Source: Benincasa hispida (lineage: Eukaryota; Streptophyta; Magnoliopsida; Cucurbitales; Cucurbitaceae). From it: a stretch of 64,000 nucleotides of DNA. Location: contig NC_052353.1 of the NCBI RefSeq assembly GCF_009727055.1, positions 43,853,979-43,917,978 on the forward strand. Direction: 5' to 3'. The translations under genes were made by a program, and so were the position numbers. This document shows, one piece after another, positions 1 to 12,882 of this stretch. The notes beneath the pieces are model-generated. The model worked only from the letters and a program-made list of their open reading frames with translations. It did no database searches and had not been told where the DNA came from. Position 1 is the stretch's first letter. The number at the start of each line of letters is the position of its first letter.

Positions 1-1698
1 GTTTGCATGTTGTTATCAGATTACTTAAATAGGTTTAGTAGGCAGTAAGTATCATAAAAGGATTGATAACTGTTGCAATCATGTCTTTGCCTGGGCTAAG
101 AGAGTAGTATGGGAGAGGGTATGACTCTACCTTATTGGAAAATTGGAGGAAATACCAAAATCGGGGGGTGCCTTTTGATTTTTGTCAAAAAAAACGAAAA
201 TAATAAGATTTTTGGTGAAAGTGTGCCACGCACATGATGATATTTTAATCTCCAAATTGACCCTAGTATGGTCGACTAACAATTTTTTTTTAGTATTGTG
301 TAATTGCTATACCATGTATAAATTATCGATAGAAATATGTGTAAATGGAATCGGCTGTTATGAGACTGCCTATCAACTCTCAATAGAAATACAGTGTAAA
401 TAGAGTCGTCGGTTACGAGACTTCAACATAACGGATTCAAGAGATAAAGGTGCCAGATTTTTCTCTCATTTTAAAACTTGAATTGACAGTTTTATATATT
501 TTTTTATTTGATTTAACCACTTTTCGAAAATATTCAGAATTAATCAATTTTTAATTTTTTTATCACCATTTGATTTTAATTTATAATATATCTTTAGATT
601 TTATATTATTTTATTATTTTAAATTTCAAACTAAATTTTTTTATCCTAATTAGGATTTTACTTAATATTTTATACATATTATCATTTAACAAACATTACA
701 TTTCATTTAAATTTTATCATTTTTTGTATTTTTTTAATCACCTTTTATTCATTGTCATCTTATTATATTATTAAACCATTAATTTGTCTTTTTGACAAAC
801 AAATAAGTATTCACTTTTGTAATCTTGCTATTTTTGCTATGCCTCTACAACGAGTTAAACTTCTTTCATAGTTTTGTGGTTGATGGAGTGATAAATACAA
901 TGTAATTGTTGAAGCTTAAATGAAAATGGAATCATGAATACAGTGTAATTATAAATAAACGAGCTCCCTTTCTAATTTTCTCCCCCAAATTATATTTGAA
1001 TTTATATTTTATTATCAAATTAGATTTTATCAACCTATTTATCAAATCAATCACAATAAACAAAAACTTCCTAATTCTTCACTCCAATTTATTTTTTAAT
1101 TTATCTTTTATTATCAAATCTGATTTTATCTAACTAACTTTTGATTTGTTTAAATGTTTGTTACAAGTTCATTTGTATCTAAATATATATTTTTTAATTA
1201 TTTCATACATATGTTATCAAATTAATTTGATCTTTCTTTTATTTATTTATGTTTCCATATTTTCGATGTTTGCAATTTACATATAGAAATACGTAAAAAT
1301 GGATTTTTGTACTTAAAAAGAAACATATAAATGGAAATTAAATTTTAAATGTTTGAAACATGTGCGTGTATATAAATATATACATATATTTTGTTCAGTT
1401 CATTATTAATATTAATATTAATAGTATTAATAGTATTATTATCATCATCATCATCACAATTATTATTCTTAAAATAAGATAACAAAAAACTCTAAATCTC
1501 ATCTTGTTCATTTCTTCACTTAGCCGCCCCAAAATCTTTTTTTCTCCTTCTCAATTTCATGTCTGCAATCATTGGTTCAACAACTCTTTCTTGAATTCCA
1601 TCGTCTTGGCTAGCTTTTGATGACCATCCTCACCAGGTTGCCAACCTTTTTCACTCGCACACATGTTTTTTGCTTTTGTTTCTACTTTGAACATTGTT
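1..1698. other. AT-rich intergenic DNA, no gene seen
   Basis: No coding exon is recognisable here. Around 320-420 there are two imperfect copies of a roughly 50-bp unit (each containing a form of 'agaaatacagtgtaaat' and a 'gagact' end). Around 1400-1470 there is a run of att/atc triplet microsatellites. The first 180 bases could be the tail of a neighbouring gene, but nothing supports this directly. Confidence 0.6.
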
Positions 1699-1894
1699 TT
1701 CAACAATGACCTCCTGGGATTGATAATGTTTAAAGTTGGCTTTCAAGATCCTATGAGCAAAATGGTCACATGGAATAAAGACAATGAAACTCCCTACAAC
1801 TAGTTTGGTGTTAAACGCCCAATCGTCCTGAAGTTGCAATTCCTTCAAATACTCAGTTGCCAACAACAACTTCACTGGTACAATCAACTTTACT
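1699..1894 (+). pseudogene. LRR receptor-like kinase ectodomain fragment, broken
   Basis: Plus-strand translation gives FNNDLLGLIMFKVGFQDPMS, then a KMVTWNKDNETPYN stretch, then an in-frame stop at the tryptophan expected after it. This is the characteristic N-terminal cap of plant LRR-RLKs of the IRK/PXC type (family pattern: NDDVLGLIVFKADLQDP...TWNEDDETPCNWFGVKC). After a gap, QLQFLQILS is followed in the +1 frame by VANNNFTGTIN, matching the first LRR, so there is an internal deletion plus a frameshift. No further repeats, transmembrane segment or kinase domain follow. It is a dead fragment of DNA origin. The family assignment is from motif recognition only. Confidence 0.7.
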
Positions 1895-2347
1895 CTTTCT
1901 CACCTTGGAGAAAGTCCATCATTATAGACATCCATAAGTTTCTAATGACCCCCACCACCTGGTCGTCATCTTCACTCGCATACACGCGTTCTATAGGCAA
2001 CTAGAAGCGTTAAGGACCATATTGAATGATTTTTTATTTTTACTATGGGATTATTTAGATACTGTGTATTTATGGTTCTAAAATGTTTTAAGTAAAATGT
2101 ATTTGTGGTATTCGAGTTGTTTTTGAAGTAATGTATCTTTGCATTCTCGTTTGTACTTAATTTTGTTGTTTTAGAGTAGTTTTGTCATTTACTAATTAAT
2201 ATCTTCTATTATATAAATTCATTTTACTGATTTTCTAATTTTGAAACATTTTTACTATTTTCCTAAATGAAACTTAAAAATTTACTATTTCTCTCGTCAG
2301 GCATACCTTATTTCATATAACACATTAGGGGCAGGCTCATATTGTTA

Positions 2348-2384
2348 AAGCCCACTACGTTAATTGAAGAAGTAGGCCCAGCCC
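2348..2384 (+). promoter_or_regulatory. Site II (GGCCCA-type) motifs upstream of the coatomer gene
   Basis: An AAGCCCA and an overlapping AGGCCCAGCCCA lie about 200-235 bp upstream of the coatomer ATG. TGGGCY/GGCCCA elements are commonly found in promoters of plant housekeeping and growth genes. This fits a constitutively needed coat protein, but activity is inferred only. Confidence 0.4.
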
Positions 2385-2580
2385 ATATTCTAATTTCTCA
2401 TGAGCTTTTCACTCCGTTTCTCTTTCTTCTCCAACCAAAGCAGCAAAAGCCCTTCACAAAATCGAACAAACTTCAGCGTATCTTCGGTTTTTTCTCTTCT
2501 TTGTTCACAGGCACTACAAACCTTGCTTCGCTTTGCTCTGCTGGTCGTCTCTAGATCTCTCCGATTCAAATCCTTCGCCC

Positions 2581-5500
2581 ATGGCTCAGCCTCTCATCAA
2601 GAAGGACGACGACCGCGATGACGAAGGTACTGCTCTTCTTCCACTCCCTCAAATGCCCCTCCATTTCCACCCATAAATTGCTCAATTTCTTCTCTTGTCA
2701 TTTCAATTTTACTTAATTCCTCCATTTACACCTTCCCAGTTGCGGGATCAGTCTTTTGGATGGTAGATCCATCTTACTTTCTTCTTTACCCTTACTTGGT
2801 GATGTATTGCGTTGTCGCTTTAGTTACGATTTTGATATCGTGCATTTTCCATTTCTGTTGTGCTCTTGTTAATTTGGTGATTGGATAGGATAGTGCTGCC
2901 ATTTGGGTACTGTATCCCGTTTTCGAATTACCATGATGTATCCGCTGCACAAGGCAGTATGATGTTAACTCTTGGTTTTTGGCACTTACAGCTGAGTATT
3001 CTCCGTTTTTGGGGATTGAGAAGGGTGCTGTTCTTCAGGAAGCTAGGGTTTTTAATGATCCTCAGTTAGATCCAAGAAGATGCTCTCAGGTGTGGGCTTT
3101 GTAGTATGGAATTCATTTGTAATAGCTTCCCTTTAACTTTCCTCAAGCGCACACAATTGTTCTATAATTAATATTTTTTGCCTGATGCATGTCTTATTTT
3201 TAGGTCATCACGAAGCTTTTGTACCTTCTGAATCAGGGTGAAAACTTCACAAAGGTCAAGCTTAACTTTATCTTCTTGTCTCATTTCTTCCTTTTCCATT
3301 TAATACTCCATCCTTCGTAGGCATTAGTATTTGTCTAGTTTGCATGTTCTGTTCAATTGTTGACAATGTACATTAATCTTTTTAATAGATTGAAGCCACC
3401 GAAGTTTTCTTTGCTGTCACAAAGCTTTTCCAATCGAGAGATATAGGGTTGAGGAGAATGGTTTATTTAATAATAAAGGAGCTTTCTCCGTCTGCTGATG
3501 AGGTTAACACCATAATCAGGTTAACTTGAATTTCTGTAGTTGTACATTCAAAATTATGAACTGACACATTTAATTTCAATTTTTTTAAGGTTATTATTGT
3601 GACTAGCTCCCTAATGAAGGACATGAATAGTAAGACTGATATGTATCGGGCAAATGCCATTCGTGTGCTTTGTCGGATTACAGATGGAACCCTTCTCACC
3701 CAGATCGAGAGGTATCTAAAACAAGCAATTGTAGATAAAAATCCTGTGGTAGCTAGTGCTGCTTTAGTCAGTGGTATTCATTTGCTCCAGGTATTAATGA
3801 TTTGTGCATAATAATATGCATCTTTGATCAATTTTGTATACCATTTTTCTCTGACTTTTTCCCTTTGCAACTTTTAATCACAGACAAATCCAGAAATTGT
3901 CAAGCGGTGGAGTAATGAGGTTCAGGAAGCTGTTCAGTCAAGGGCAGCACTTGTTCAATTTCACGCTCTTGCCTTGCTTCATCAAGTATGTTAGATCATC
4001 CTTTTGTATCACTTTTTTTTTGGGTGTCATGACATATCGTTCGCTATATCTAAAATTTCAATATTCAGTGGAGCATTGGTAGAAAACAGTATTTATTTCC
4101 AATATTGATTTAAGTTTTAATCTTTTTAAGAAGTGATCTTTTAACTGATTCTATCAAATGCATGGTAGGATATACTAATGTTGGTTATTGTGGTATAATA
4201 TAGAAATTCTTCATTTCGAGTTTTTAAAAAGTTTCTAGTAGTATTAGTCAATTTTGCTAACGTATTGTTATTTTCTTAAACATTCACATTACCTCTTACT
4301 TTAGTTGGTCAGTTTTTTTTTGTTCACTTATTCCTATTGTTGGTAAACCAAATTAAAATGTTAATTTTTTTTACTTCCACTAGTGTCATAACTTGTGATT
4401 ATTGCCTGCCACGTTTTTGCCACATTTTCTTGTGTGGCACTTCTTAACCCCATCAACTCACCCTATTATGTTCCTTTCCATATCAATGGAATTCCATCTC
4501 TCTTCTAAAAGGAAAATTCTGTTTATGCAATCTGAAGAAACTATAATTTGTTTTCTCTTTGCAGATACGTCAGAATGATCGTCTAGCTGTTAGCAAACTG
4601 GTCACTAGCCTGACAAGGGGCACTGTTCGGTCTCCATTGGCTCAATGCCTCTTGATTCGCTATACCAGTCAGGCATGTTATTTCCTGGTTCACATACATG
4701 ACCAGTCTTTTTTGCTTGTTTGTTTTCTTATGGAGGTTGGTTCAAGCAGGTTATTCGCGAATCAGCTACCAGTACTCAAACTGGTGATCGGCCCTTCTAT
4801 GATTTTCTTGAGGGTTGTCTGCGCCACAAAGCAGAGATGGTGATCTTTGAAGCTGCCAAAGCAATCACTGAGCTGCATGGTGTAACAAGCAGAGAATTGA
4901 CACCAGCCATTACTGTCCTTCAGTTGTTTTTAAGCTCCTCAAAGCCAGTACTGAGATTTGCTGCTGTCCGCACTTTAAATAAGGTTACATCTACAACTAT
5001 CATTTTTTAAACACGATTCTCTCTCTTATAAATCTTCTTTTGATATTTGGAAATTGTATTTGAAAACTTGCAGGTGGCAATGACTCATCCAATGGCTGTC
5101 ACTAATTGCAATATCGATATGGAGAGCTTGATTTCTGATCAAAACAGAAGCATTGCAACTCTTGCAATAACAACACTTCTGAAAACAGGAAATGAATCAA
5201 GTGTGGACCGTCTAATGAAGCAGATAACTAACTTTATGTCTGATATTGCGGATGAGTTTAAAATTGTTGTGGTAGAAGCTATTAAATCTTTGTGCTTGAA
5301 GTTCCCATTGAAGTATAGATCTCTGTGAGTAATATCTTATATAAATTTTTTTCTTATTTTAAAAAAATATCTTACAAGAATTTGTGATTATTCAACATTT
5401 ACATGTTGCATCATCTTGTGCAATATATATTGGGATTGTAAAGTGTAGTTCACATTTTGTCACTTTTTCAGGATGAATTTCCTTAGCAACATTCTCAGAG

Positions 5501-8331
5501 AAGAAGGGGGCTTCGATTATAAAAAAGCTATTGTGGATTCAATTGTAATACTTATAAGAGATATTCCTGATGCAAAAGAGAGTGGGTTGCTTCATTTGTG
5601 TGAGTTTATTGAAGATTGTGAATTCACCTATCTTTCCACACAGGTTATTGCACATTCTTACATTCTTCCAGCAGCTACTATTTTCTAATTATCACTGCCT
5701 TCATGTTCTGTATGACCTTTATAAGTTCCTTTTTATTTCGCATAACATCAGATCCTTCACTTTCTGGGGATTGAAGGACCCAAAACCTCTGATCCTAGCA
5801 AATACATACGATACATATACAACCGTGTACATCTTGAAAATGCAACTGTTCGTGCCAGTGCTGTGAGCACATTAGCAAGATTTGGTGTTACAGTTGAATC
5901 ATTGAAGGTACAGATTCTTTCTCCCTTTATTGTAAGCTGGATGAACCCTATTTTTCATTCTTATCACCCAACTAACAACATTGTTTTTACCTCTTTCTGT
6001 TACAGCCTCGAATATTTGTTCTGTTGAGACGATGTCTCTTTGACAATGATGATGAGGTATTTTATTAGTCAGAATTGTTGAGGTTTCCATCTAGATTGTT
6101 TTAAAAATTCAGAGTGATTTAAAATGATGATTTCCTATATATGGCTTGATTCTATAACTGTATGTTGAATTTCTTGGGCAGGTTCGAGATAGGGCCACCC
6201 TGTATTTAAAAACTCTTGGAGGTGATTATACAGTTATCAAAACTGAGAAGGATGCCACTGACTTTCTTTTTGGCTCTCTGGATATCCCACTGATCAATTT
6301 AGAAACAAGTTTGAAGAACTATGTGAGTTTTTTGAGTGAGATTTTCGAGTACCTTGAATCTAGAAACAAGTTTGAAGAACTATGTGAGTTTTTTGAGTGA
6401 GATTTTCTAGAACGTTGGAGACCATCACTCAAGTGTTCTGTATATGGATGCAGGAGCCTTCCGAGGAGCCTTTTGACATTGATTCTGTGCCCAAGGAAAT
6501 CAAGTCCCAGCCACTTGCTGAGAAGAAAGCGCCAGGTAAAAAGCCAGCTGGGCTTGGTGCTCCTCCAAGTGGCCCAACAGCCACTGTTGATGCATATGAA
6601 AAGCTGCTTTCCTCAATTCCAGAATTTGCAGGCTTTGGGAAGCTTTTCAAGGTTCTGTTGTTACTATTCTTAAGCGTGCATGGTGTTGTGTTATGCTATA
6701 TATGTATGTATATACATTTTCATTAATACTTCTTCAATGTTGAAACTTTTATGGTATTGTTCTTCTCAGTCTTCAGCACCTGTGGAGCTTACTGAAGCAG
6801 AAACGGAATATGCAGTTAATGTTGTTAAGCACATTTTTGATAGCCATGTTGTGTTTCAGTACAACTGCACGAATACAATTCCAGAGCAACTACTTGAAAA
6901 TGTATTGACTAATTCAAGGAAAAATGTCTTCCTCTTTTTTTTTTTTTTTTTTTTTTTCTTTTTGTTTTGGGGGGGAGTGGTTAAACTGCATCCAGATTTG
7001 CATAATCATTTCTGTCTATTGTCAGGTCATTGTTGTTGTTGATGCGTCTGAAGCAGAGGAATTCTTTGAAGTGATATCCAGGCCTCTCAGATCACTTCCC
7101 TATGATTCACCCGGACAAACCTTTGTGGCATTTGAGAAACCTGAAGGAGTCACCGCTGTTGGGAAATTTTCAAACATGTTGAGATTTATTGTTAAAGAGG
7201 TAATTCGAATAAAATTTATTAAACAAGGATGGTGAATTGGATAGGTTTCCAAAATCTCAATTTGCCAGCACATCTTGGCTCCATAATCTTGTTTTGTGAA
7301 AAAACTTGGGATAAGAGATTCGATTGAACAGGAAGCTTGTGGGCTAGAGTGAGGAATTGAATATTTATAATCTAATTTATAGTTAGTCATAGGTCCAATT
7401 GATCTCCTAGAAGATCAGATTTTGTAGATTATGTGCCCATCTCATATAAGCTTATAAGGTACTGGGAGAAAAAGTTCATTGGTGAGCATCCAAACGCTTG
7501 ATTCTGATTTGGTATTACACATCTTTGGTTATACTAGGTTGACCCAAGTACAGGTGAGGCAGAAGAAGATGGTGTGGAGGATGAATATCAGTTGGAGGAT
7601 TTGGAGGTTGTTGCAGCTGATTACATGTTGAAAGTAGGGGTCTCTAATTTTAAGAATGCCTGGGACACCTTGGGTCCAGATTGTGAGCGAGTTGATGAAT
7701 ACGGCCTTGGACCAAGGGAGAATTTGGCGGAAGCTGTAGGTGCTGTAATTAATCTTCTCGGCATGCAGCCATGCGAGGTAAGTTTGTTTTAATGTGATCA
7801 GGCATATTGCATCAAGAGAAGGAAATGTTTGACGTACGATTTTATGAAGCTTATATATGTGCAATTTGAGATAAAAGCTTAATTTTGTGTAGTCTTTAGT
7901 TGCACGTGTGGTTCAAGATTCAAAAGCTTAAAATTTGTGTAGCCTTTATTTACATTGTGCAACCGAATGTGTTAAAGAACTTGGATTTCAAAAATCTATG
8001 TCGGTAGAATTGTAGTTTGTGAGTTGGGTTTCAAAAATCTATGTTTATTTGCAGTTGAGATATTCATGGATTTGCAACTCTTTTCTGAATCGTTGGTTTT
8101 TCCCATTCAACTCATGTTGCTCTCTCTCTCTTTCAGGGTACAGAGGCTGTCGCAAGCAACTCAAGGTCGCACACCTGCCTATTATCTGGTGTATACATTG
8201 GTAATGTGAAGGTACTTGTGCGATTATCGTTTGGAATCGATTCATCAAGAGAGGTTGCGATGAAGCTGGCCGTTAGATCAGATGATGAAGTCGTGAGTGA
8301 TGCCATCCATGAGATAGTTGCCAGCGGCTAG
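2581..8331 (+). CDS. SEC21: Coatomer subunit gamma (gamma-COP)
   Basis: Gamma subunit of the COPI coat, which shapes Golgi-to-ER and intra-Golgi vesicles on cytosolic membrane faces. Eighteen exons: 2581-2626, 2992-3089, 3204-3254, 3389-3502, 3590-3790, 3884-3985, 4565-4672, 4750-4983, 5074-5324, 5472-5643, 5752-5907, 6006-6056, 6182-6322, 6454-6651, 6770-6901, 7026-7199, 7538-7777, 8137-8331. They total 2664 nt, giving 887 aa, against about 886 aa in Arabidopsis. Every junction keeps frame. Start [15 protein letters not shown] matches the family start. Residues 1 to about 550 form the adaptin-like helical trunk. A Lys/Pro/Gly/Ala-rich linker ([17 protein letters not shown], about 602-618) leads to the appendage domain, which ends EIVASG. 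Intron 7 begins GC rather than GT. A 61-bp tandem repeat at 6300-6421 duplicates the donor of exon 13. Upstream neighbour unknown; the G-beta gene downstream converges on it. Identity is near certain; exact UTRs are not determined. Confidence 0.96.
4672..4750 (+). other. GC-AG intron in the coatomer gene
   Basis: Conserved protein requires exon 7 to end TSQ and exon 8 to begin VIRES. The genomic sequence at the junction is CAG/GCATGT, and the intron ends GCAG/GTT. A GT donor 4 nt downstream would add 4 nt and break the frame. So this 77-nt intron (4673-4749) uses the minor GC-AG class. Confidence 0.8.
6300..6407 (+). repeat. 61-bp tandem duplication across a splice donor
   Basis: The stretch beginning tagaaacaagtttgaagaac occurs at 6300 and again at 6361, about 47 bp nearly identical per copy. 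The first copy holds the end of exon 13 (...KNY) and its donor TAT/GTGAGT. The second copy carries an identical potential donor at 6384. Using the second donor would add 61 nt and shift frame, so the first is taken as the real one. Confidence 0.85.
6929..6969 (+). repeat. Poly-T tract in a coatomer intron
   Basis: A long T homopolymer with one C interruption, then a short G run, in the intron between exons 15 and 16. It lies about 55-100 nt upstream of the acceptor at 7024-7025. Its length is likely to be polymorphic or mis-assembled. Confidence 0.8.
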
Positions 8332-10500
8332 TTGGAATTGTAAACGATTTAAATTTTATTGATTTTTGTTCGTGAGAAAAAATTAGGTCACAGGTTCGGG
8401 ATGGGCTACAGAAACAGTCAAAACTTGTAGAAAGAATTTTTGAAGTTTGAGCCAGACTTCACTCGGGACATAGGCATATATATTAGGGAGAGTTTGTTGC
8501 ATTAGTTTGAGCCTCTATATGCTCATCCCTGTTTTAATTGTTAACTTTGAGAGTGGTTTCCTCATCTTGATATTCAGAAAATCCCGTCCCGTCCAGTCCC
8601 AACCCGACCACCCGCCCTCCCCCTCGAGACTATAATTTGGCTGTCCTCATTACTCACTCTGTCTATTAATGTGAATGTGATGTGTGAATCAAAGTACTGC
8701 TTTGCCTTCTCGCCAAAGTCAGCTTTTGTTTGTTTGAGAAGTTATCAAAGTTGGAATTCGTTGGGGAGGATTTTGCTGGAGTTGTGATTCATGATTCATG
8801 GATGTGGGCAAAGGGATCTTAATTGAAAAAAGGAAATATTTGTTGATGTTTGTTTATTACCAAATTAGTGTATATTTTTGTGATTTTAACTTTAAATAAA
8901 ACCATTATCCTCAGACCTGAATTGAATTGAAGAGAAGATATTGAAATTTGCTTTTTTTTTACCCAAAAAATTAGATCATGGATTGAAGTTGCTTATGGTT
9001 CGTTTGGTAATTAATAAAAAAATGTTGTACGTTTCAAATGCGTTTGGTAGTGGATTTTAAAGTTGAATTTTAAGCTGTTTAAATTGAGTTTGATTGTATA
9101 ATAAATTTGATTTTCATCAAAATATCAACATTTTTATTGATATCATATGCATCTAAATAAGAGGATGTGAATATAATATAAATAATAAACTTTTCAAGAC
9201 GTCAATATTTATGGTATAAATACTCTATTTAATTTACATAAATTTTAAATTTAGTCTATGTAGTTAATTTTTATAGAAATTATTTTGATTAATTTATAGT
9301 AAAATTCTAATAAATAATCAAGTTATTGAAAAAATCAATAGTCTCAAAGTATATATACCAAAAATAATATTTTAACTAATAGTTATTTACTAACTTATTT
9401 ATTTTGTTTGAGATATTTGTTCTTTACCTAATTTTTTCGAATGTCCACACTAGCATTTCATCGAGATTTTTATCTACATTTATGTAAAAGTTGAGACCTC
9501 GAGATTTCAAATATTTTAAATCTTTGATTATCAATTAAATATTTTATTTCAACTCGTGTCAATTTATTTAAGAATAATCATAGAATTATAATTTCTAGGC
9601 ATTATATAATTGTGGATAATGGTAGAAAAAAATTATATTTTGTCATTGAGTTTTTAAGAATATGCATGTTTGATGTTTGAGACTTATTATGGTCTAAATA
9701 ACTCAAAGTTTCAATTGGAGGTAAAGAATGTCCGGAAACAAATCAGAACATTAAGAGGAGAAAGAACATAGTTGAGCGAAAGATGTTTGGCCTTAGCTTT
9801 GATGTAATCGACGCCAACATCGTTACAAATGAGGCAAAGAGCGTCGTTGTTGTCAGTGGTGAGGCGGCCGTCGAGGGTGGGAGAGTGAGTGAGTGCGGTG
9901 GAGAGAGAAAATAAGGTAGACGAAAGAAAATAATAGAAATGTTAGAAGACATAAGAGTTTCAGTTTATTAATGGCGGATCTTCGATCGAAAAATATAGTG
10001 GAGTTTGAAAGACGAGAATGACGCCTCACTCTAAATCCCATCTCCAATGTAATTTTCTTCTTAATTTGCCCTCTTTGCATCTATAAGTCATACACCTAAA
10101 ACTTAATTTAACAAAAGGGGTTGATTGCAACCAATAAGAAATTATAGAAGAATATTTTCAAAGAGGAAAAAGGAAAAAAGTAACTATAATTGACAATTGA
10201 TCAAATTAAAAGTTTAAAGGTGTGATTGTAACCAACATCATAGTTCACGAGTGATTTGCATAATTTTTCCTAAATGTTATTAGAAGCATTTTACCCGGTG
10301 TTCCTTGCCGAATAAATATAGGTGATGGGATTTTCAAGATTTCGATAGTGTTTAAGTTTAATAGGACTACAATCCATTAATCTTTTTCAAATTCACAAAT
10401 CTATTATATAAATTAAAATTCATTTTCAACAAAAAGAAAAAAAAAATTGAAATTTTGAGGTCCTATCAAACACAATTTAATTTTATGTCTAATAAGTATA

Positions 10501-10541
<41 letters not shown>

Positions 10542-11779
10542 ATTTTTCATGTAACTATTTGATGTAAATTTCAAAATTTTCAAAAATTTAGACACAAATT
10601 TGAAACTTTAAGATTATTAAACATATTTTAAAGTTCGAGTTCTATTAGACACAAACTTAAATTAAATTTGTATTTTAAACATTAGGCTGATGAAAAATTT
10701 ACCTTGTTTACAATTTTTTCATTATTCCTTTCTCACTAATTAATTTTAGGAAAAAAAAATACCTTTTCCGATTCTTGAGTTTTTGAATATATTACCATTA
10801 GATCCCTAAATGTTAAAATGTTTACAATTTAGTCCATGAATTTTGAATTTAATTTTTAATTAGCCAACCAAGTTTTAAAATGTTACCTTCTAACTCGAGT
10901 TTTAAGTTTAATTTACATTTGAACTATTTCAAGATTTACACATTTACCTTTAAATTTTCACTAATACTCATTTCAAATCATTTGTATTAATTTTCTATTA
11001 ATTAATTTTTAGTCAATTTTAAAATTACATAAAAAAAATGACATCATAATTATTTTAATTTGTTTGATTAAAATTTAATCCTAAAGACCAAATGCGAGTA
11101 TTAGTCCGAAGTAACAGTGTAAAATATAAAAACCTAAAAACCAAATGAAAATTAAATTCAAAACACAAGTAAAATGTCACATTTTGAAACATAACCAGAT
11201 AAAAACTTTCCTCGAAACTTTTTTTTAATGCAACTTTCCTCAAAACTTAGATACTAAAAATCATTTTCTCTATCGGGATAATATTTTTCAAGTTACCCAA
11301 ATAAAAAAATTAAAACCTATGAGAAAAATAAGAAGTTTTGGCACTTAATTAAACCTCATTCAGTAACCATTTTATTTTCTAATATTAAAACATAAGTTTA
11401 TAAACACTTCTACTTCCAACCATCGTTGTTTTGCTATTGACTTTCTACCTATATTATTAGACCATCGTTGTTTTGCTATTGACTTTCTACCTATATTATT
11501 AAATACTAAGCCAAGTATTGAAAAAAATATTTAATATTACTTTTAGAATTTAATTAAGAATCCAAAGGATGAAACTGTCGTAAAAAGATGAGGTGAAGAC
11601 AAAGCATCAATTTCAAAAACTAAAAACTTTTCTGCCAGGAGTGAATTGATTCCTCCAGATCTCCACCAACTTACCATGTTTAGAGCCATGTATAGTTATC
11701 TTCATCCAATTTCAAATTTTAACATAGGAGAAGGTATAACAGAAAAGAAAAAAAAGAAGTTAAAATAGAAGGGATTGAC
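8332..11779. other. Intergenic, 3' flank of the coatomer gene
   Basis: The first few hundred bases are probably coatomer 3' UTR. The rest is AT-rich, with a run of 30 A at 10508-10537 and a 42-bp tandem duplication at 11419-11502. One stretch (9730-9870, minus strand) reads as a plausible protein segment, GRLTTDNNDALCLICND followed by VGVDYIKAKAKHLSL. I could not assign it to a family and it has no supported start or partner exon. No other gene is visible. Confidence 0.5.
11419..11502. repeat. 42-bp perfect tandem duplication
   Basis: The unit starting accatcgttgttttgctatt is repeated head to tail (11419-11460 and 11461-11502), differing only at the last base. The surrounding sequence resembles a decayed copy of the Harbinger-type MITE family seen elsewhere in this window. 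Confidence 0.9.
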
Positions 11780-12347
11780 TAAGGTGTTTGTGGGTTGGAT
11801 TGGGTTAAAACATTTTTTAAACCTAACTCAATCGTTCAAGTTATAAGTATCTTCATCCCAAATATTCCTTACTAAATAATAAACTCAATTCAATCCACCA
11901 ATGAAACTGTTGATTTGGTCTGAATTATTCGGATCATTTATTTAAATTTTTGTTCTAAAAATAAGTAAAATGTTAATATATAGAAATTTTTATTTAATGG
12001 TTTTAATATATTGAATTAAGATCAATGACTCAATTTCATTTAGATTAGGAAAATTTTCTTTCCAAAATGCTAAAAACTCAATTTTAGGAGTTGGAAAAAA
12101 ATGAAATTAAATAAAATTAAAATTAATATTATATATAATTGTATTATAACTAAAAGAAACATACCTTTTAAAATTAATAATAAGCTCGAGTTAATTCAAA
12201 TTGGTTTGAGTTATTTTAAGTGAACCTATGAACCAATCAATCCTTAAGATTTTCATTTATTTAAACCCAACTCAAACCAAATGAGTTGATATTTCAACTC
12301 AACCCGTGATCAGATTTTTCGGACATCGGTTTTTTTGAACAACCCTA
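11780..12347. mobile_element. hAT-type MITE, GGGTTGG family, copy 1
   Basis: It starts TAAGGTGTTTGTGGGTTGG and ends GAACAACCCTA, which are imperfect inverted ends. The same start/end style and the internal 'aacccaactca' and 'ggttgggtt' blocks are found in the better preserved copy at 47545-48138. No open reading frame. The 8-bp flanks (ggattgac / tggctaac) match only partly, so the target duplication is decayed or the ends are slightly off. Confidence 0.55.
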
Positions 12348-12560
12348 TGGCTAACCAATAAGAACTAAACTGAAAAAAGAAAAAAGGAAACTAGGTAAGA
12401 AAATAGTTGGTCTAAATCATGTAATTAGATCATAAATTAACTAAAACACTACATTATAGTACCTCACTTTCAAATTACAAAAAGAAACAAAATCACAGAC
12501 GACACAATGTTACACTTACGACATTTAAATAACCACAATTACTTTCATAATAATCCAATT

Positions 12561-12561
12561 A

Positions 12562-12597
<36 letters not shown>
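12561..12597. repeat. (ATT)n microsatellite
   Basis: About twelve uninterrupted ATT units, in the 3' flank of the G-beta gene. Confidence 0.95.
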
Positions 12598-12600
<3 letters not shown>

Positions 12601-12882
12601 GTAAAACGAGACAGCAGATTTCAAAAAGAACTCTCCAGCTCAAGAACCCATTTTTTGACCTTTTTTTTTAATGATAATATTTCTGAGTGTTCAGATTAGA
12701 CATCTTTCTAGAGAAGGTTACTACAACTTACAAGCATAGAGTATGGATTTACTTACCTAAGAATTTGAAGGATTTTCAACAAGCAAGAACAATGCATTTG
12801 AATGAATACACTAAACACAAACCTTGCAGTGAATCTGAAGGCAGTACAGAAAATACACCCCATTCAAACTCTTCCCCCATGC

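Noticed and set aside
4720..5010. Reading the coatomer exon 8 upstream through the intron, or using the GT at 4677
   Set aside because: Both break the conserved TSQ-VIRES join and add intron residues; the GC-AG intron fits the family exactly.
7529..7864. 111-codon minus-strand frame over the coatomer gene
   Set aside because: Antisense shadow of exon 17 and its introns; the plus-strand exon is conserved.
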